Shown: positions 41,336 through 53,800 of the stretch, one piece after another
Layout of the letters: every line of letters begins with the position of its first letter
How positions within the stretch are numbered: position 1 is the stretch's first letter
Assembly: GCA_921293015.1 (NCBI GenBank)
Contig: OV121096.1
Location: 12,031,000-12,094,999, forward strand
Source: Phorcus lineatus
Lineage: Eukaryota > Mollusca > Gastropoda > Trochida > Trochidae
Direction of reading: 5' to 3'
Length of the DNA stretch: 64,000 bases
Notes under the pieces: generated by a model
The model's input: the letters and a program-made list of their open reading frames with translations, nothing else
What the model was told of the DNA's origin: nothing
Databases searched by the model: none
Program-made: the position numbers and the translations under genes

Positions 41336-43331
41336 GATATCAATACTGTTTTCAATGAGCTTCGACAGGTCGCACCCATTGAGCTGGTATCTTCCCCATT
41401 TTATATCAAGCTTTCATGAATTACTTACCCCTCTCCTTGTAAGATTTTCATCGTATACCTGGCCTCGGCCCGGGTTCACAAATTGATTTTAGTAACTGCA
41501 GATGGTAAACAGGTACATCTGCATCACATTCGTCTCTTAAAACAAGCCAAGTTTGCTTTGGTGTCAGTTGTCATATTTCCCTTACAACTGTTTGTTGTTA
41601 GAAACCATGTGCCAAATGTAGTCTAAATATGAGCCCTCTGTTTTGATTTATGTATGTGTCCAACCTTCATCTGATTTGAATGCTCACCTGTTGAGGAGGG
41701 ATGCAGGTGTCTCTTTAGTTTTTTGTCCGATAACTCATATGACCTGATATCGTTTAAACGTTTAATCACGGCAACAGGGAAAACGTAGGTGTTAATGACA
41801 ATTCCAGATGATTAGTTTATGTTGAACATTTAAATTTAGTTTAGTTAATAAAAATAAACTGCTCGACAAGTTTCTTTTCAGAATACCTTTTTTAATGTAT
41901 CATGTTCAATCAATTTATCCAATAGGTTAGCAATCAACATGAATTTGTTCAAAAATCTGTTTGTAGGTTCAACAACGAAGTCATGTAGTGCTCAAAGTGT
42001 TTTATCAAGTCGAGACACTTGACGGAACGCGAACTTACTTTTTAAGATGAGACTCTTACATTGAACCATACTTGTAATAGGCCTGATACGTGATACTGCA
42101 AAAAGATACAACGCAGCTGTGTAAGCAAACACATGTTCAAGTCGATAAATGGAGTATTTCTCATCTTTATGGGCAGTTTGAGGTTTGGATACTCTTACCA
42201 TCTGTTTCGCAGCTATTTGAGGCAATAATCACACAAAAACAAGTATTATTGTCTATTTGCTAACCCATTAAGTCATTTTGAAGAAAAAGGAACAACCACA
42301 GAATTTAAATAACGATAAATCTGAAAGCGTTTTAAAGTTTATTATTGAAATCTGAATATCTCCTTTTAGTTTCCATGCGAGCAAAATTACAACAGGGTAT
42401 TAAGTATTGTTCATCAACATAAAGTCTTCATGAATGTTCTTAACTGACTCCTTTTCAAAATCAAGCCCGTGGCACTGTACCTTTAAGATTCGTAAGAGCT
42501 CCAGAGTCTATAGAAACTACATCATCTAAATATCAGCTCATATTTCAATGAAATATCCAAACGATGAAACACTTTTGTAATATCAAAAAACTGTATCTTT
42601 ATTTCTCTTTTAGACTTTTTTACTTACGGCCTTGGGCATTCCAGGGATTTAATCTTAATCTCCTCTCGCGATTTCATATGTACTTAAAAGAGATGCGCAG
42701 ATGACCTTTATTGATCCAAGCTTGTCAGTCGCAATGACGTATTCGACTGTTGGAATATTATCCCACAGCCAGCCAGATACAGCTTCTGCATTCTAAAGGA
42801 AACAGCCTGAAGGAAACGATATACCTATGATATGCTAGAATTAAAGGAATTAGGTGCAGGCCAGACAGACAGGGGTCATGTATGCTTAGGTAAACTCCTT
42901 GCAGGAAATGATACACCTATGATATGTCAGGTTTGGTGAGATCAGGTGCGAACAGCCCTCAATATGTTGGCAATTGGTCAATACGACGTTTCCATCGGAT
43001 AAGCCAGATTTGACTTTGCAGACATTTGCTTTTCTATTGTCATGATGTCCTCTCCTGTTAATCTTGAGCGTGCACTCTACTTTTTTGTACATATTTGTTA
43101 TTCTTCATTGTAGACTATGCATATTCCAAATTTTAATTGGATCCACCTTATTATCTGCAATCTGAGGATTGAGAAATAAATTTAGATTCTTCTAAAAACA
43201 AGGTCAACTGCGATGTATTTTGTGATAAGATGTGTACTTGTAAGTCAGAAGGTATATCATAAGGAAGACTACAATTTAATCTTTGATCTTCTTATCTTTT
43301 CTCCACGTTATTTTATTTCTTACGGCTTTTC
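41336..43331. other. AT-rich stretch, no gene seen
   Basis: A diverged duplication around 42797-42841 and 42901-42947 shares GGAAA.GATA.ACCTATGATATG and AGGTGC-type words, about 100 bp apart. Otherwise nothing above background. Confidence 0.5.
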
Positions 43332-43411
43332 GTTTCACATATAGTGAGTGAGTTATTGTTTAACGCCGCTTGGGCACTATTTCAGCCATTAGCGGCGTTG
43401 TTTCACATATA
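43332..43411 (+). mobile_element. 56-bp SINE-head insertion with 12-bp target duplication
   Basis: GTTTCACATATA occurs at 43332-43343 and again at 43400-43411, flanking a 56-bp insert. The insert begins GTGAGTGAGTTATTG, then TTTAACGCCGCT, a 20-bp spacer and AGCGGCGTT, so AACGCCGCT and AGCGGCGTT form a 9-bp perfect hairpin. The head matches the gastropod-type repeat also seen, diverged, at 1.9-2.1 kb. Normally such repeats are several times longer, so this is a very short insertion that keeps the head and lacks the tail. Confidence 0.8.
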
Positions 43412-43499
43412 TCTATACAGTCAAATCAAGACTTGCGGAACGAGGACCTAGACTTGATTAAAGCCTCCTATTTACACATTCATGAAGCAGTTCTAAGCT

Positions 43500-43816
43500 T
43501 AAAGATCCACTCCGTGATTTTCATAACAAATTATTTACCTTTGATACGAACCTAAGTGTCATACATGTATGTAGCGATATGAAATCAAAACATCTTAACT
43601 TTTCATGTCCAAAAGACACAAAATTACGTTTGACTCTTTGACGCGGGTCACTGTCCGGTTTTCTATTGTAATTGCGACGTTCTACCTTCATGTTGTCACT
43701 ATAAAAAATAGCTTTAAAATGTTTCTCTTTGGTAACAGTAGATACTTCGCGATCAAATGACACCATTGATTAAGTTTGGCACATATGACTCCAACAACTC
43801 ACGGAGTGGCTCTTTA
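43500..43816. mobile_element. MITE copy B, TA-flanked, 317 bp
   Basis: Same family and orientation as 14615-15074. The left end TAAAGATCCACTCCGTGA has one change from copy A (G to T) and the right end TCACGGAGTGGCTCTTTA is identical. The interior is collinear with copy A (ACCTTTGATACGAACCTAA, CATGTCCAAAAGACA, GCGATCAAATGA and others) but lacks about 143 bp in the middle. The length difference between copies (143) equals this gap. No coding capacity. Confidence 0.85.
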
Positions 43817-45203
43817 AGGTAACTCACCATGTTTCAGATTATGCCAGCATGTACATAACTTGAACCAGTAGCATTTATCTTTTATTACAAGGTGTTTGTA
43901 AAGGATAGACGATAGTAGGCAATAAACTAACGGAGAGGAGACATGCTTGATACATTGCCAAAACATGCACTGCTACGGATCTTTTCTTATCACTTGTGCA
44001 GTCTTGAGGAAATTAATTGAAGACATTGCGTAACTTGTCTTGGAAATTTGAATTATAACATGTAATTCAACACCTTTTATACTGCTAATTATTACATATC
44101 TCATCTTCAAATTGTGTATGTGTATTACATATATAATCTTTTATGTATCGTTTTCCTGATGATACATAGTTATCATCATTCCATGCAGCTTTTACGAGAT
44201 TTGAAAATATATTTTCTATTGAACAACATTCTAACTAATAAATTATGAATTGTATTGATTTTGGCAGTTTCATTCTTATAAACTGTGTTGACGTTAATGT
44301 ATACGATATACAGACCGTCAAGGAAACATTCTTTTCATTTCCTTACACTTTGGCAGCGTACAATATATAACATAAACCTAAGGTATCTGCAATATTCAAT
44401 TGGGAACAATTTGATGGTATAACATCATTATTCCACCGATCGTCTCCTTTATCAGAACCAAAACGAGCAGTTTCAGCTATTCGGACGATTCCGGTAACAT
44501 GCCACTGCCTAAGTTTACATAGAAAGTGCAGCCGATTACGTATGTTAGTTTTTAATAGATAATGCTCTACGTACAGATTCACCATGTGGCACGTATGTTT
44601 AACATCTTGCATAATATTTCCAAAACAACATTGTCTTGTTTTTGGTAGAGGATGAGGTATTGACGTGAATGCTTTTCACTCCGTATAGTTATAGTTAAGC
44701 TTTAAACGTTTAGCATGAGAATAATATTGCCAAATTAACCTTGTATTGTTAGCCTGTATAGAGGATATAGTGTTTATTCAGGAATGTTACTGCTGCTATT
44801 TTTTAGAGCTTGCTTTATATAAAGATGATATTGTCAAACGATCTCGTATTGTTAGTAATAGACTGTGTTGTGTATACAAGATTTCTTTGGACGCAAATCT
44901 GTATCTATTCTATGAAAGGTCTTTATTAGTTCAATAAATGTACATTTATTGTTTAAACATAGGAAAAGTTTTCAAATGCTATTGCAGCTTTCTGTCGATG
45001 TGCATGAGGAAGGTAACTTACTTAGATAGATCTTCGTATGGATTTCTTTGAGTAATACACACGATTTTTATTACTCAAAAGGTTTAAATTCTACCCTATA
45101 CTAACGATATGTTGTGGTTAGCTATTTTGTTCAAATGATAACAGTATTACATATGTACATATAACTGTTAAATAGGTTCACCATGTTTGACTTGTATCCC
45201 CTT
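43817..45203. other. AT-rich non-coding stretch, no gene seen
   Basis: No motif or frame above background. Two short open frames (44343-44612 minus, 44746-44937 plus) have no family resemblance. Confidence 0.5.
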
Positions 45204-45399
45204 GTTGCTATTGGTAACTGTATTTTGGTAACCCATACCTTCGTTTCTGACTTTCGCTCTTTCTAGAACACTTACAATGGGAGACTCTCTTGGAGGAACT
45301 CTCCTGAAAGTCAGAGACTTACCTCACGGCGTTCGCTCTACAAGAGCTGTATTATGGTCCTCTTTTCTCGCTCCTCGCGATCTGGTTGCCCTTGGCAAC
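45204..45399. promoter_or_regulatory. Pair of RFX X-box-like palindromes
   Basis: GTTGCTATTGGTAAC (45204-45218) and GTTGCCCTTGGCAAC (45385-45399) both fit the RFX factor X-box layout (GTNRCC, 0-3 bases, RGYAAC). The second has perfect palindromic arms. A further GGTAAC half site lies at about 45227. RFX factors control ciliary genes in animals. Between the sites lies a GC-richer block with an ATG-led frame (45277-45510) that has no recognisable domain. A ciliary-gene promoter is possible but unsupported by any exon. Confidence 0.35.
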
Positions 45400-45510
45400 G
45401 ATGTTGCATCACGGCAACTTCAAAGATTGTACCCTCGTGCAAGCTTCTTTGAAAGCTTTACATGCTTTTTAACTTCTGGGCGTGTCACAGCAAATAGATG
45501 CCATTGGTAG

Positions 45511-47835
45511 TTCAAGGGTTTTAGGACATGTGTAGGTCACCGTAGTCTAAAGAAGGATCTCTTTCTTCGCCATATGTTTTGAATTACATTAACAGATGCA
45601 TACAGATTGGTCATCTTCAACGTTAAAGTATTGTGATCTCATCGTAAGTTCCAAAGTGGATTGTGTTCTTCTTTTCTCAACCGAAGTAAGAGTTTCTTAA
45701 AGGTAATCTGTAAATGTAGACTAAACCATTTATGAATAAAAGTTCTACTCTCTGAAAAAACAACTCAAACAACTCAAAATTGTTCTTCTTTACTAGGCTT
45801 GAAGTTTCATGTGTATTCAGATATCTAGATGCACTCAGTGAATTAAGAATTTGTTCGCGATCCTCATTCTTTTCAATTCATTCTTTTAGCAGGTTACATC
45901 TTTTAGCATGCGAATTCATATCAACATAACTTGACTTGCTAACTAAAGTAGACTGTAAGTAAAACCAGACAATGCCACTGTACGAATATTGACTCATGTT
46001 AAGTTTCCAGACGAGTCCACATCGTATGTTTTAAGACGGGTCTTTTGGAAGGAACCGACTAAAATGATGTCTAGATTGCCAGTAAGGAGTCTTGCACCTG
46101 TACTAGTCTGGATCTTGAGTGTTCGCTTTGAAGTGTTGATAATTTACTAGAAGTTGTACATTAGCCTTTTGATGAGTATCCAAAGTCAAGTGTTTATTAG
46201 TTTAGTTAGCGTAAACTGAGCGAGCAAGGGATAGGTCCAACAATATCATGATAAAATGTATATTTTTCATATGAATTTATGTTACGGTTTTATCTCTGTA
46301 GATATTTCAAACGTTAGAAATATATATGTGATCCAAAACATTTTCACCATTTTATGATATAGCAGTCAAATGATACAGAGTAGTTAATGAAACGAGATAA
46401 AGGAAAATCAATTTAATGCAAAGAATGTCTTGTTTTATCGTTGGAACTTTATTAAGAGATGTTAGAACATTGAGGAGTTTTCGGGAAATTGTGAATTTGA
46501 ACAAAATTGTATGATTAATTTCAAGATTAGGAAAAGAATAATGATAAATCAAAACATTTTCTTACATAATTTCATGATATAAACAGAACTGTGGAAATAA
46601 ACAGAACTGTGCCAACTGTATTAGGTCTGTACAGTAAGGCTTTATGTATATGTATATGCATAAACGATGCATAGATGTCGTAACAACACTCATTAATTCT
46701 CCCTATGCATACGAAGCGTAGATTAATGGTTAATGGCATGATACCATCATACAGTTTAGATTATTTAGTTTCAATGCATAGCACATGCAAGTGTTGTACA
46801 CCCTGGACATTTGCCAGAGAGTTGAGATGATAGAGCTCAATGTTCTGATTACATCATCTACTCGCACATTATCGTCCAGTGATTGCGTTTATTACGTTCC
46901 CAGTAGGTGTTTCTTATCACCATGATTTCGAAGGCGTCTAAAAATATTCCCTTGCTATAAGATCCATCACTGTTGAAGCATTGAAATGATATACCTATCG
47001 GAATATCATATATTCTGATTGCAAATGAAATGCATTACGGATTACACATATGCGGATTCCTAATGAAATATTTGATGCAACATCATATACTGTTTTTCAT
47101 AACGTTTCTATTGTTATTCCGTCGTGAACAAATGCTGTTGAACGTTGCGATTTGATATTTATTACTTATTTATTGAAGCCTTATATTCAGTCTAGATTCC
47201 TTTTTAGTAGTCATCTGTATTAGGAAATACAAATAACATTGTAAATCCGATATAAAACAAAATAATCTTATTCAAGACTTTATGAAAGGTTTTTAATGCT
47301 ATACCATGAAGTCTCTATCATCATATTCGATTTATATTTTGTTAATTTGCTAATCAGGACTTTTTTCAATCAACGGTTCATATGTCTATTTGACATACAT
47401 GAAAGTCCGTCTGTCTCTCTAGAATAAAATATGTCTCAGTTTTGCTTTAAATTACATCTATTTAGTTAACCATTTATTCAAATCAAATGAATTTTGAGAT
47501 TTTATGTAGAATAAAAACGAATATCTAATACACTAAATCATCTATTCACACAATTTGCTTCAGACATGTTTCTCAGGTCCCTTTCAACCATGATCACCTC
47601 TTAAAGCAACAGTAATGACTATTGATATGGGTCATAGATCTTCATATGACAACCTCATACTTTAGCAGTCATATGTATTTGAAAATAAGACGGTTACTAT
47701 CTCCTCATACATAAACAAGATATGACCCCTACGACCCTGTCATATATATTCATATGCAAACTGTCTTATATGTATATCTACATTAGACGCTAACCATCCC
47801 CTCTTTAAAATCGTAAAATCGTAGAGTATAGCATT
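45511..47835. other. AT-rich non-coding stretch, no gene seen
   Basis: A short direct repeat AAACAGAACTGTG is found twice near 46580-46611. Otherwise background. Confidence 0.5.

Positions 47836-47869
<34 letters not shown>
47836..47869. repeat. TA dinucleotide microsatellite
   Basis: About 34 bp of TA/AT repeats with one G interruption. Confidence 0.95.
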
Positions 47870-50800
47870 ATGCATAAGCTACCTGTACCTAAGACATTTG
47901 TGAATGTTAACGTTTTCCCTATTGGCCTCGTCTACAAATCAGACACCAAAGATCATCCTGGGGTTTTCTTTCCCATCACTTACCCCACGTCCCAATATCC
48001 CTGTCCCCAGGCCAATCGCCCCCGGGACCTGGAGACCTCACCCCCGGGAATCCAATCAGGTCCTATCTGTCAGGGTGCTTGGTAAACACAAGTAAACAAG
48101 CAAATGCCAAAGCAATAAAGACATAGCTTTGAGTAATGGTTGTTTTATGTTCATTGTGTGGTCTTTGCTGTTATTTGCTGCCAAGAATATATAACCTTTT
48201 GTGAAATATAGAAAAAATTTGCATGGACCAATACCTTGGTTTTGAAATTTTCTTGACCATGTCTCGTAATTGTCTGGCACAAAATGCTTTCGATGTAGAA
48301 ACTAGTTTACCTTTTGTGAAAATATTTTTAAAAACTAGTATTCTATATGAAATATTTTTCATTTCAAATTGTTTGTACACATGTAGACTGCCGTAAAATC
48401 TGATTGAAACTCATTTACCTTGAGAAGAACAAAAATATGAAAGTTTTATTCTTACAAGATTTAAACTTCCCTTTAAGGAACTTACATGTTCAATATCAAC
48501 TTAAGCATATAGATATATGATGGGGTTATAATATGTCTATCTGAAGAATGGTATATAGAACTGAAACGTCTATTTTGTTTATCGATCTTCAAACTAAATC
48601 TTGAATATCCAATGATGAAACCTATAACTCTCTAGATTATGTTCAAAAGTAGGCGAACGACAAGCTCTTTTTTTTCTTTCTTATTCTAAAGTCTGCATTT
48701 AGCAAAATCCTTGAACTTTTGGCACTGTTTCAATTCAATTTCTAAATCGATTTTTTTTTATTCAGAACTGAGAAAGTTATAGTTATCAGTCCCTCTTCCG
48801 TCATCATTCATCTGGATAACGCCTATTATCGATGATGGCAAAAATCTGAAATCTCAATCTTAAAGCTGCAATTTATGACAATTAAGGTTTTCTGCATCCT
48901 ATATTTCACATGCCAATATCCCTCATCATATGTTCCTCCATTTTCACCTAAGATTGCAAATTATGACAATCAAGTTCTTCACAACCCCCTATTTATTTCA
49001 ACGACACTCATCATTAATTCATTCGTTTCCATCAACCTAGCGTATATCCATCGATAATAAGACGCATCTTAAAGTGAGTATTGTATGACTGATGCCGGAG
49101 GTTAGGTCACAACGAGGCTACCGAGTGACGACTTCCCTTGGGGATGCAACACCACTCTTATTTAATTAGTAATTGTCCAATCTATTGGCCAATCCTGTGC
49201 TTCTAATCGACAAATACCTTCATTACATTAAGCCCTTTGGCACATCTCGTCAAATAACGCGAGATTTGGGTCATTTCCTATATCAAATCTCAATCTCGGA
49301 CGCCATTTAAATGAGCATACTCCAAATCACTCCATACCAAGGTCGAAACACATCTGTTCCTATCAAGTCACAGCTCCATCATCGGTGCCAGGAGTTCTTG
49401 ACTGTTGGCGCAACACCTTCTCTATTGTGGTTTTCGGAACCGTTACCATGGCTACCCAAATGCCAGGTCCGTTTTCCATCTGTTGGGCTGTGTTTGCAAA
49501 TAGGTATAAAGTGAAAGTGCAGTTTTGCAGAGTATTGTGTATCAAGCTGTTAAACACCCCTGTATTGGATCGTTTCCGGTGAAGTGATAAGGTTTTTACA
49601 CGTGTTCTAATTTCAAAGGTTACAATTGCATCGCGATGAGACCAGGGCATAATTAGCATTGCTGATGCATCATGAAGTGCTCAGGCCATAATGTTCATAA
49701 CTTTTGCATCACGAATTACTACGGGGTATTATCTGCTCTACTGCAATAAGTAATGCTTAGGCTATAACGTGCCTTACTGTTTTTTAAAGTGTTTAATTAA
49801 TGTTGATCATAAGGTGTTCGAGCTATGATTTCAAGTATCTTAAATCAGATGAAATGTTCTTAATTTATCTTCACTTTCAAAGTGTCGTGTAAATAAATGA
49901 GTAATTCTGATGTGGAATATGTAAACGACTATAATTTCAAACTGATTTCGATCTTCAGGTAGAAAATAATTTCTTTCACTCAAAATTTATGTTGAACTTA
50001 ACTGCCATCTTAACAGAGGATAAGAATAATCTAAAACTACCTAGCATCTTTTACATTTTGATAAAGGAGGAGGGGTATGCCCTTGTAAGAAGTCTTTCTG
50101 CAGTGTAATCGATGTCTTGTAGGCTTTTTATATTATTTGAATTTCGATGAATAACTCAGTGATATCAACATGCAAGTCCCGTGTTTAGTCTAATTAAGGA
50201 ATCTTAAGACATTACAGTGACACTTAATTTACTTTTTACTTTGCGTTTTAATTTGTTTCCAGGGACTTAAAGTTTAATTTCTATTCAACGAATGTGTTCT
50301 AATTAACAAAAATGCTGTAAGATGGCGCATATCACCAAAATGGCAATTAGATCGTTTCTGTAACATTTCCGCAAATAGCCAAGTCAAACCATCAATAGCT
50401 TACTGCTCAACTATCATTTTAACCCTTTCGCCCTTACAACACAACAAAGACGTATATAGGTCTATGGACAACAAAATACAAAGTCGCTTTCTGGCTTGTG
50501 AGAATGCAGCAAGTACTCGAACATCCTTCCTTCCTCAAGAAATTAAAGGAACAATTATCATGCTCATATTGTGTTTTACATGGATATTATTCTTAACAAC
50601 GGTAAGACAAAGGTCTTTCAAGTATGTGCTTTAATGGAGTTGAAGAAAAGATCATTTACAAAGCCTCTTATCTGAGACGAAAATGTCAGTTGACATTTCT
50701 ACAACTTGTCAGACTGTCAAGAGTGCTTTGGCTTTTTGAGCATCCGGGTTCTAGTGTAGAATCAAAATGGCGGCTACCACATGGGAACGTCCATCAGTGT

Positions 50801-53800
50801 GTATAGACATCTCTGTAAGCGTCCTTCCTCCGAGCTATTATATAGACTAGATGCTTATAATTGAGTACAGCTGCTGCCTGAATACCCATCAAGGGTCTAT
50901 TTTGTAAATCGTTAACCGGATCAGCTGGTTTATGTAAGCTTGTTGGTTTTATGATGTAACGAACGATCTACACTTGTCAAAAGTTTTTCTAAGAACTATA
51001 AACGAGGCGTAGAGAAATTAGTCTCAAGTCTGTTTGAAAGTGAAATTTAGATATTTCGGAATTCCTTCTTGTTGCAACAGGTCTTGATAGAGAGAGGGTA
51101 CTATAATTTATTGTAGACGATACATTGTAGAACTCTTCAATATAACAGTTCAAACGTATTTGAAAAAGAGTATTTAGTATCATGTTAACTTCGTAAAAAC
51201 CTTGCCTTGCCAGAATATAGCTGTTATATGTCTTTGAGAGTACAGTAACAAGTGTAAGGAAAACTTAGTTTAGTTATCATTTCGATGATTTCATTGTAGT
51301 TGTAATTAGTAGTTTTAATTTGTCATGTATCTGAGGAACATATATCGGCGTATATCATAAATGTTTCACGTGTATTTTCCAATATGTATTCATTTATATT
51401 CATATGTGAGCTTCTCATTCTCCCTGATATTATGTATTATATATTAAGTGCTCATTGAATTGACCTAAACAGTCTCTGCCGTTTTCATCTACACATGTAC
51501 GTCTAAACGATTTTTAAATATCTTTTATCATATTTCTGGAGAATATCTTAGAATATTTATGGCTGAAGTTTAATCTTTAACCTTTGACTCTCTCCCCGTG
51601 GCATGTTCTCAGACCCCGTTGTGCCAACGATATGAAAACATCACAACGTTATGAAAACATTAATAACCGCACCATCGGGAAGTAGATTGTTTATTGTCCA
51701 AGTCATTGTTAACCCATACCGGAAATTGACATCTAGGTCACAGTGATATCAACAAATATTTGAAGAATTTAAAATAATCCAAAAATATCCGTTTGATTAC
51801 TGAAAATGTATATACGTTCATACACCTATGTTATTCTATTATTTTTTCATACGATAAATCTGAGATCCATTCTAACGCCTCCAAGTGGCATATGGTACAT
51901 TCCACCTAACATTGTTCACCATTTACTCAGGTGCTAAGGCGGGATATGAAGAACCGAAGTATACAATAGTAATAAGGTCAGAGATACAACTTTTGTATGT
52001 TGGCCACTCTCTTGCCCATGTCCAGTATTGGCAAAAGGGTTCCACTCGCTAGGGCTGTATCTCGGCCACCCATGCTGAAGGAATTGGCACGCTTGAAGAG
52101 TTGACCTAGATTCCTCATCAATCACAAAGTTTCTGAGTAACAAGGCAATCTACTTTCGTTTTATAGGCAAACCTTGCTTTGCTTTCGAGATCAAGGCAGC
52201 CTGTTATAATAATTATTGTAACAAGGATTTCTGCATAATATATTCTATTATTAGTCCTCTTGCGATGTCTAGACCTAATTCTAGATAGGGATTGTTAAGA
52301 ATGAAAAATTTATTGATTTGAATTTATTATTATTTTCACTTACTCAAGATTACCAGAGAGCTTTTGGTGTTAAGTTACCTTTAAGGTTATGCCAACCTTT
52401 ATAGAGTAATAGATATATTTAAGAGATAGTCAGTAGTAGTAAAGATGGTCGCCAGTGATTGTTAGTATATTGATGTTTCAACTACCTACGTTTTAGAAAG
52501 TTTCGAAACTTTTACTTTAAGACGATTTTACATTTCCTAATGGGTTTTGTAAACTTCAAGTCTATAGTTGGGACAGAAATGGTTCTGTTAAAATTTTCCT
52601 AAAGGATATCGGTCAGCTTAAGGAAAAAGGAATTTGCTGGACATATTTAGTTTTTTCTTAAGAATTGAATTCGAAGTGACTTACACAGAACTTACACACA
52701 AGAGTTGCTTCTTCACTACTTATCTTCTCATGTCTTAATAGGCTTATACATTATGCATTATCTTTTTTTCAATTTTACTATGCGTCTTTTTTCTTGATAA
52801 CAGTGGTTTTAGATGGAGATATCTAAATGTATTTAAGGTTTCTGAAAAATAGACAGTAATGAAGCAACTTCCATAAACTTTCATAGACAACGATACATTG
52901 CCTGTCTGGTTTGAATGGACCTCCGAGGCTCAGAAGTGAAGGCTATGTTGTTGTAGAGGCTCCCCATTGTTTTGGAGTCACATTACATCAATACTTACCT
53001 ACAGTAAAGCCATCGATCAGCTGTCATCAGGGTTCTAAACCTATCAGCTTATCACAGACATTTCAACACGTTTTATGTGCTCCATCTTTTCCCAATAGAA
53101 ATAAGTAAGGCTGAACTCACGAGGGCAAATCCGATGTTCCGGAAATCATACGGACTAACGAAGTTCCGGGTTAATGAATCCTTCCATTAGGCAAAGTCCC
53201 TGGGGCAGACCGGGGATTCTTCGTCTGAGCTCAACTTCTTGCTGTAAAGAAAGAAACCAAGGTGCTGAAATATCAATACTGCAGTGAGTCCTTGTTTCTT
53301 ATGCTCAATTACAGAATTTGAATTTCTTTTATGAACGATCATTTGCATTTTCAACTGATTCATTATAGAACCACGTTGAAGTGAAATATAAATGTCTCGG
53401 GCCAGGTTGAACAATGAATAAATGAAGGATTTTAAAAGATCTAATTGAAGATCTGATACATTCACTTAAATTCTCCCAAAGATATTTCTTGAATAGAGTC
53501 AATGTTCAATTGCATAAAGATGTTTAAGTATATCTCATGATGTTTGACGTTTCATCTAGATCAAACATCATTCATCTCTCAGTAAACTTCATGTTTATTT
53601 AACTAATGAATATAAAATACACAGTCATTGCGACAAACATGTTTACGTCCTCCAATAAATTCTTCGCAAAATCCAATTTGAGCTTTTATCCAATAAAGTA
53701 CATGTTCATTGACATGATAGATATTAAAGTCGTGATCGTGGTCGTTTTCAGTACAACATTGATTTCAATGCTCCACTTAAACATTCCATATTCATTCGTT

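Noticed and set aside
43521..43766. 81-codon minus-strand frame
   Set aside because: Lies entirely within the MITE copy. The matching copy at 14.6-15.1 kb does not keep the frame.
45277..45510. 77-codon frame between the X-boxes, considered as a gene start
   Set aside because: No domain, no splice continuation. GC-richer composition alone explains the open frame.
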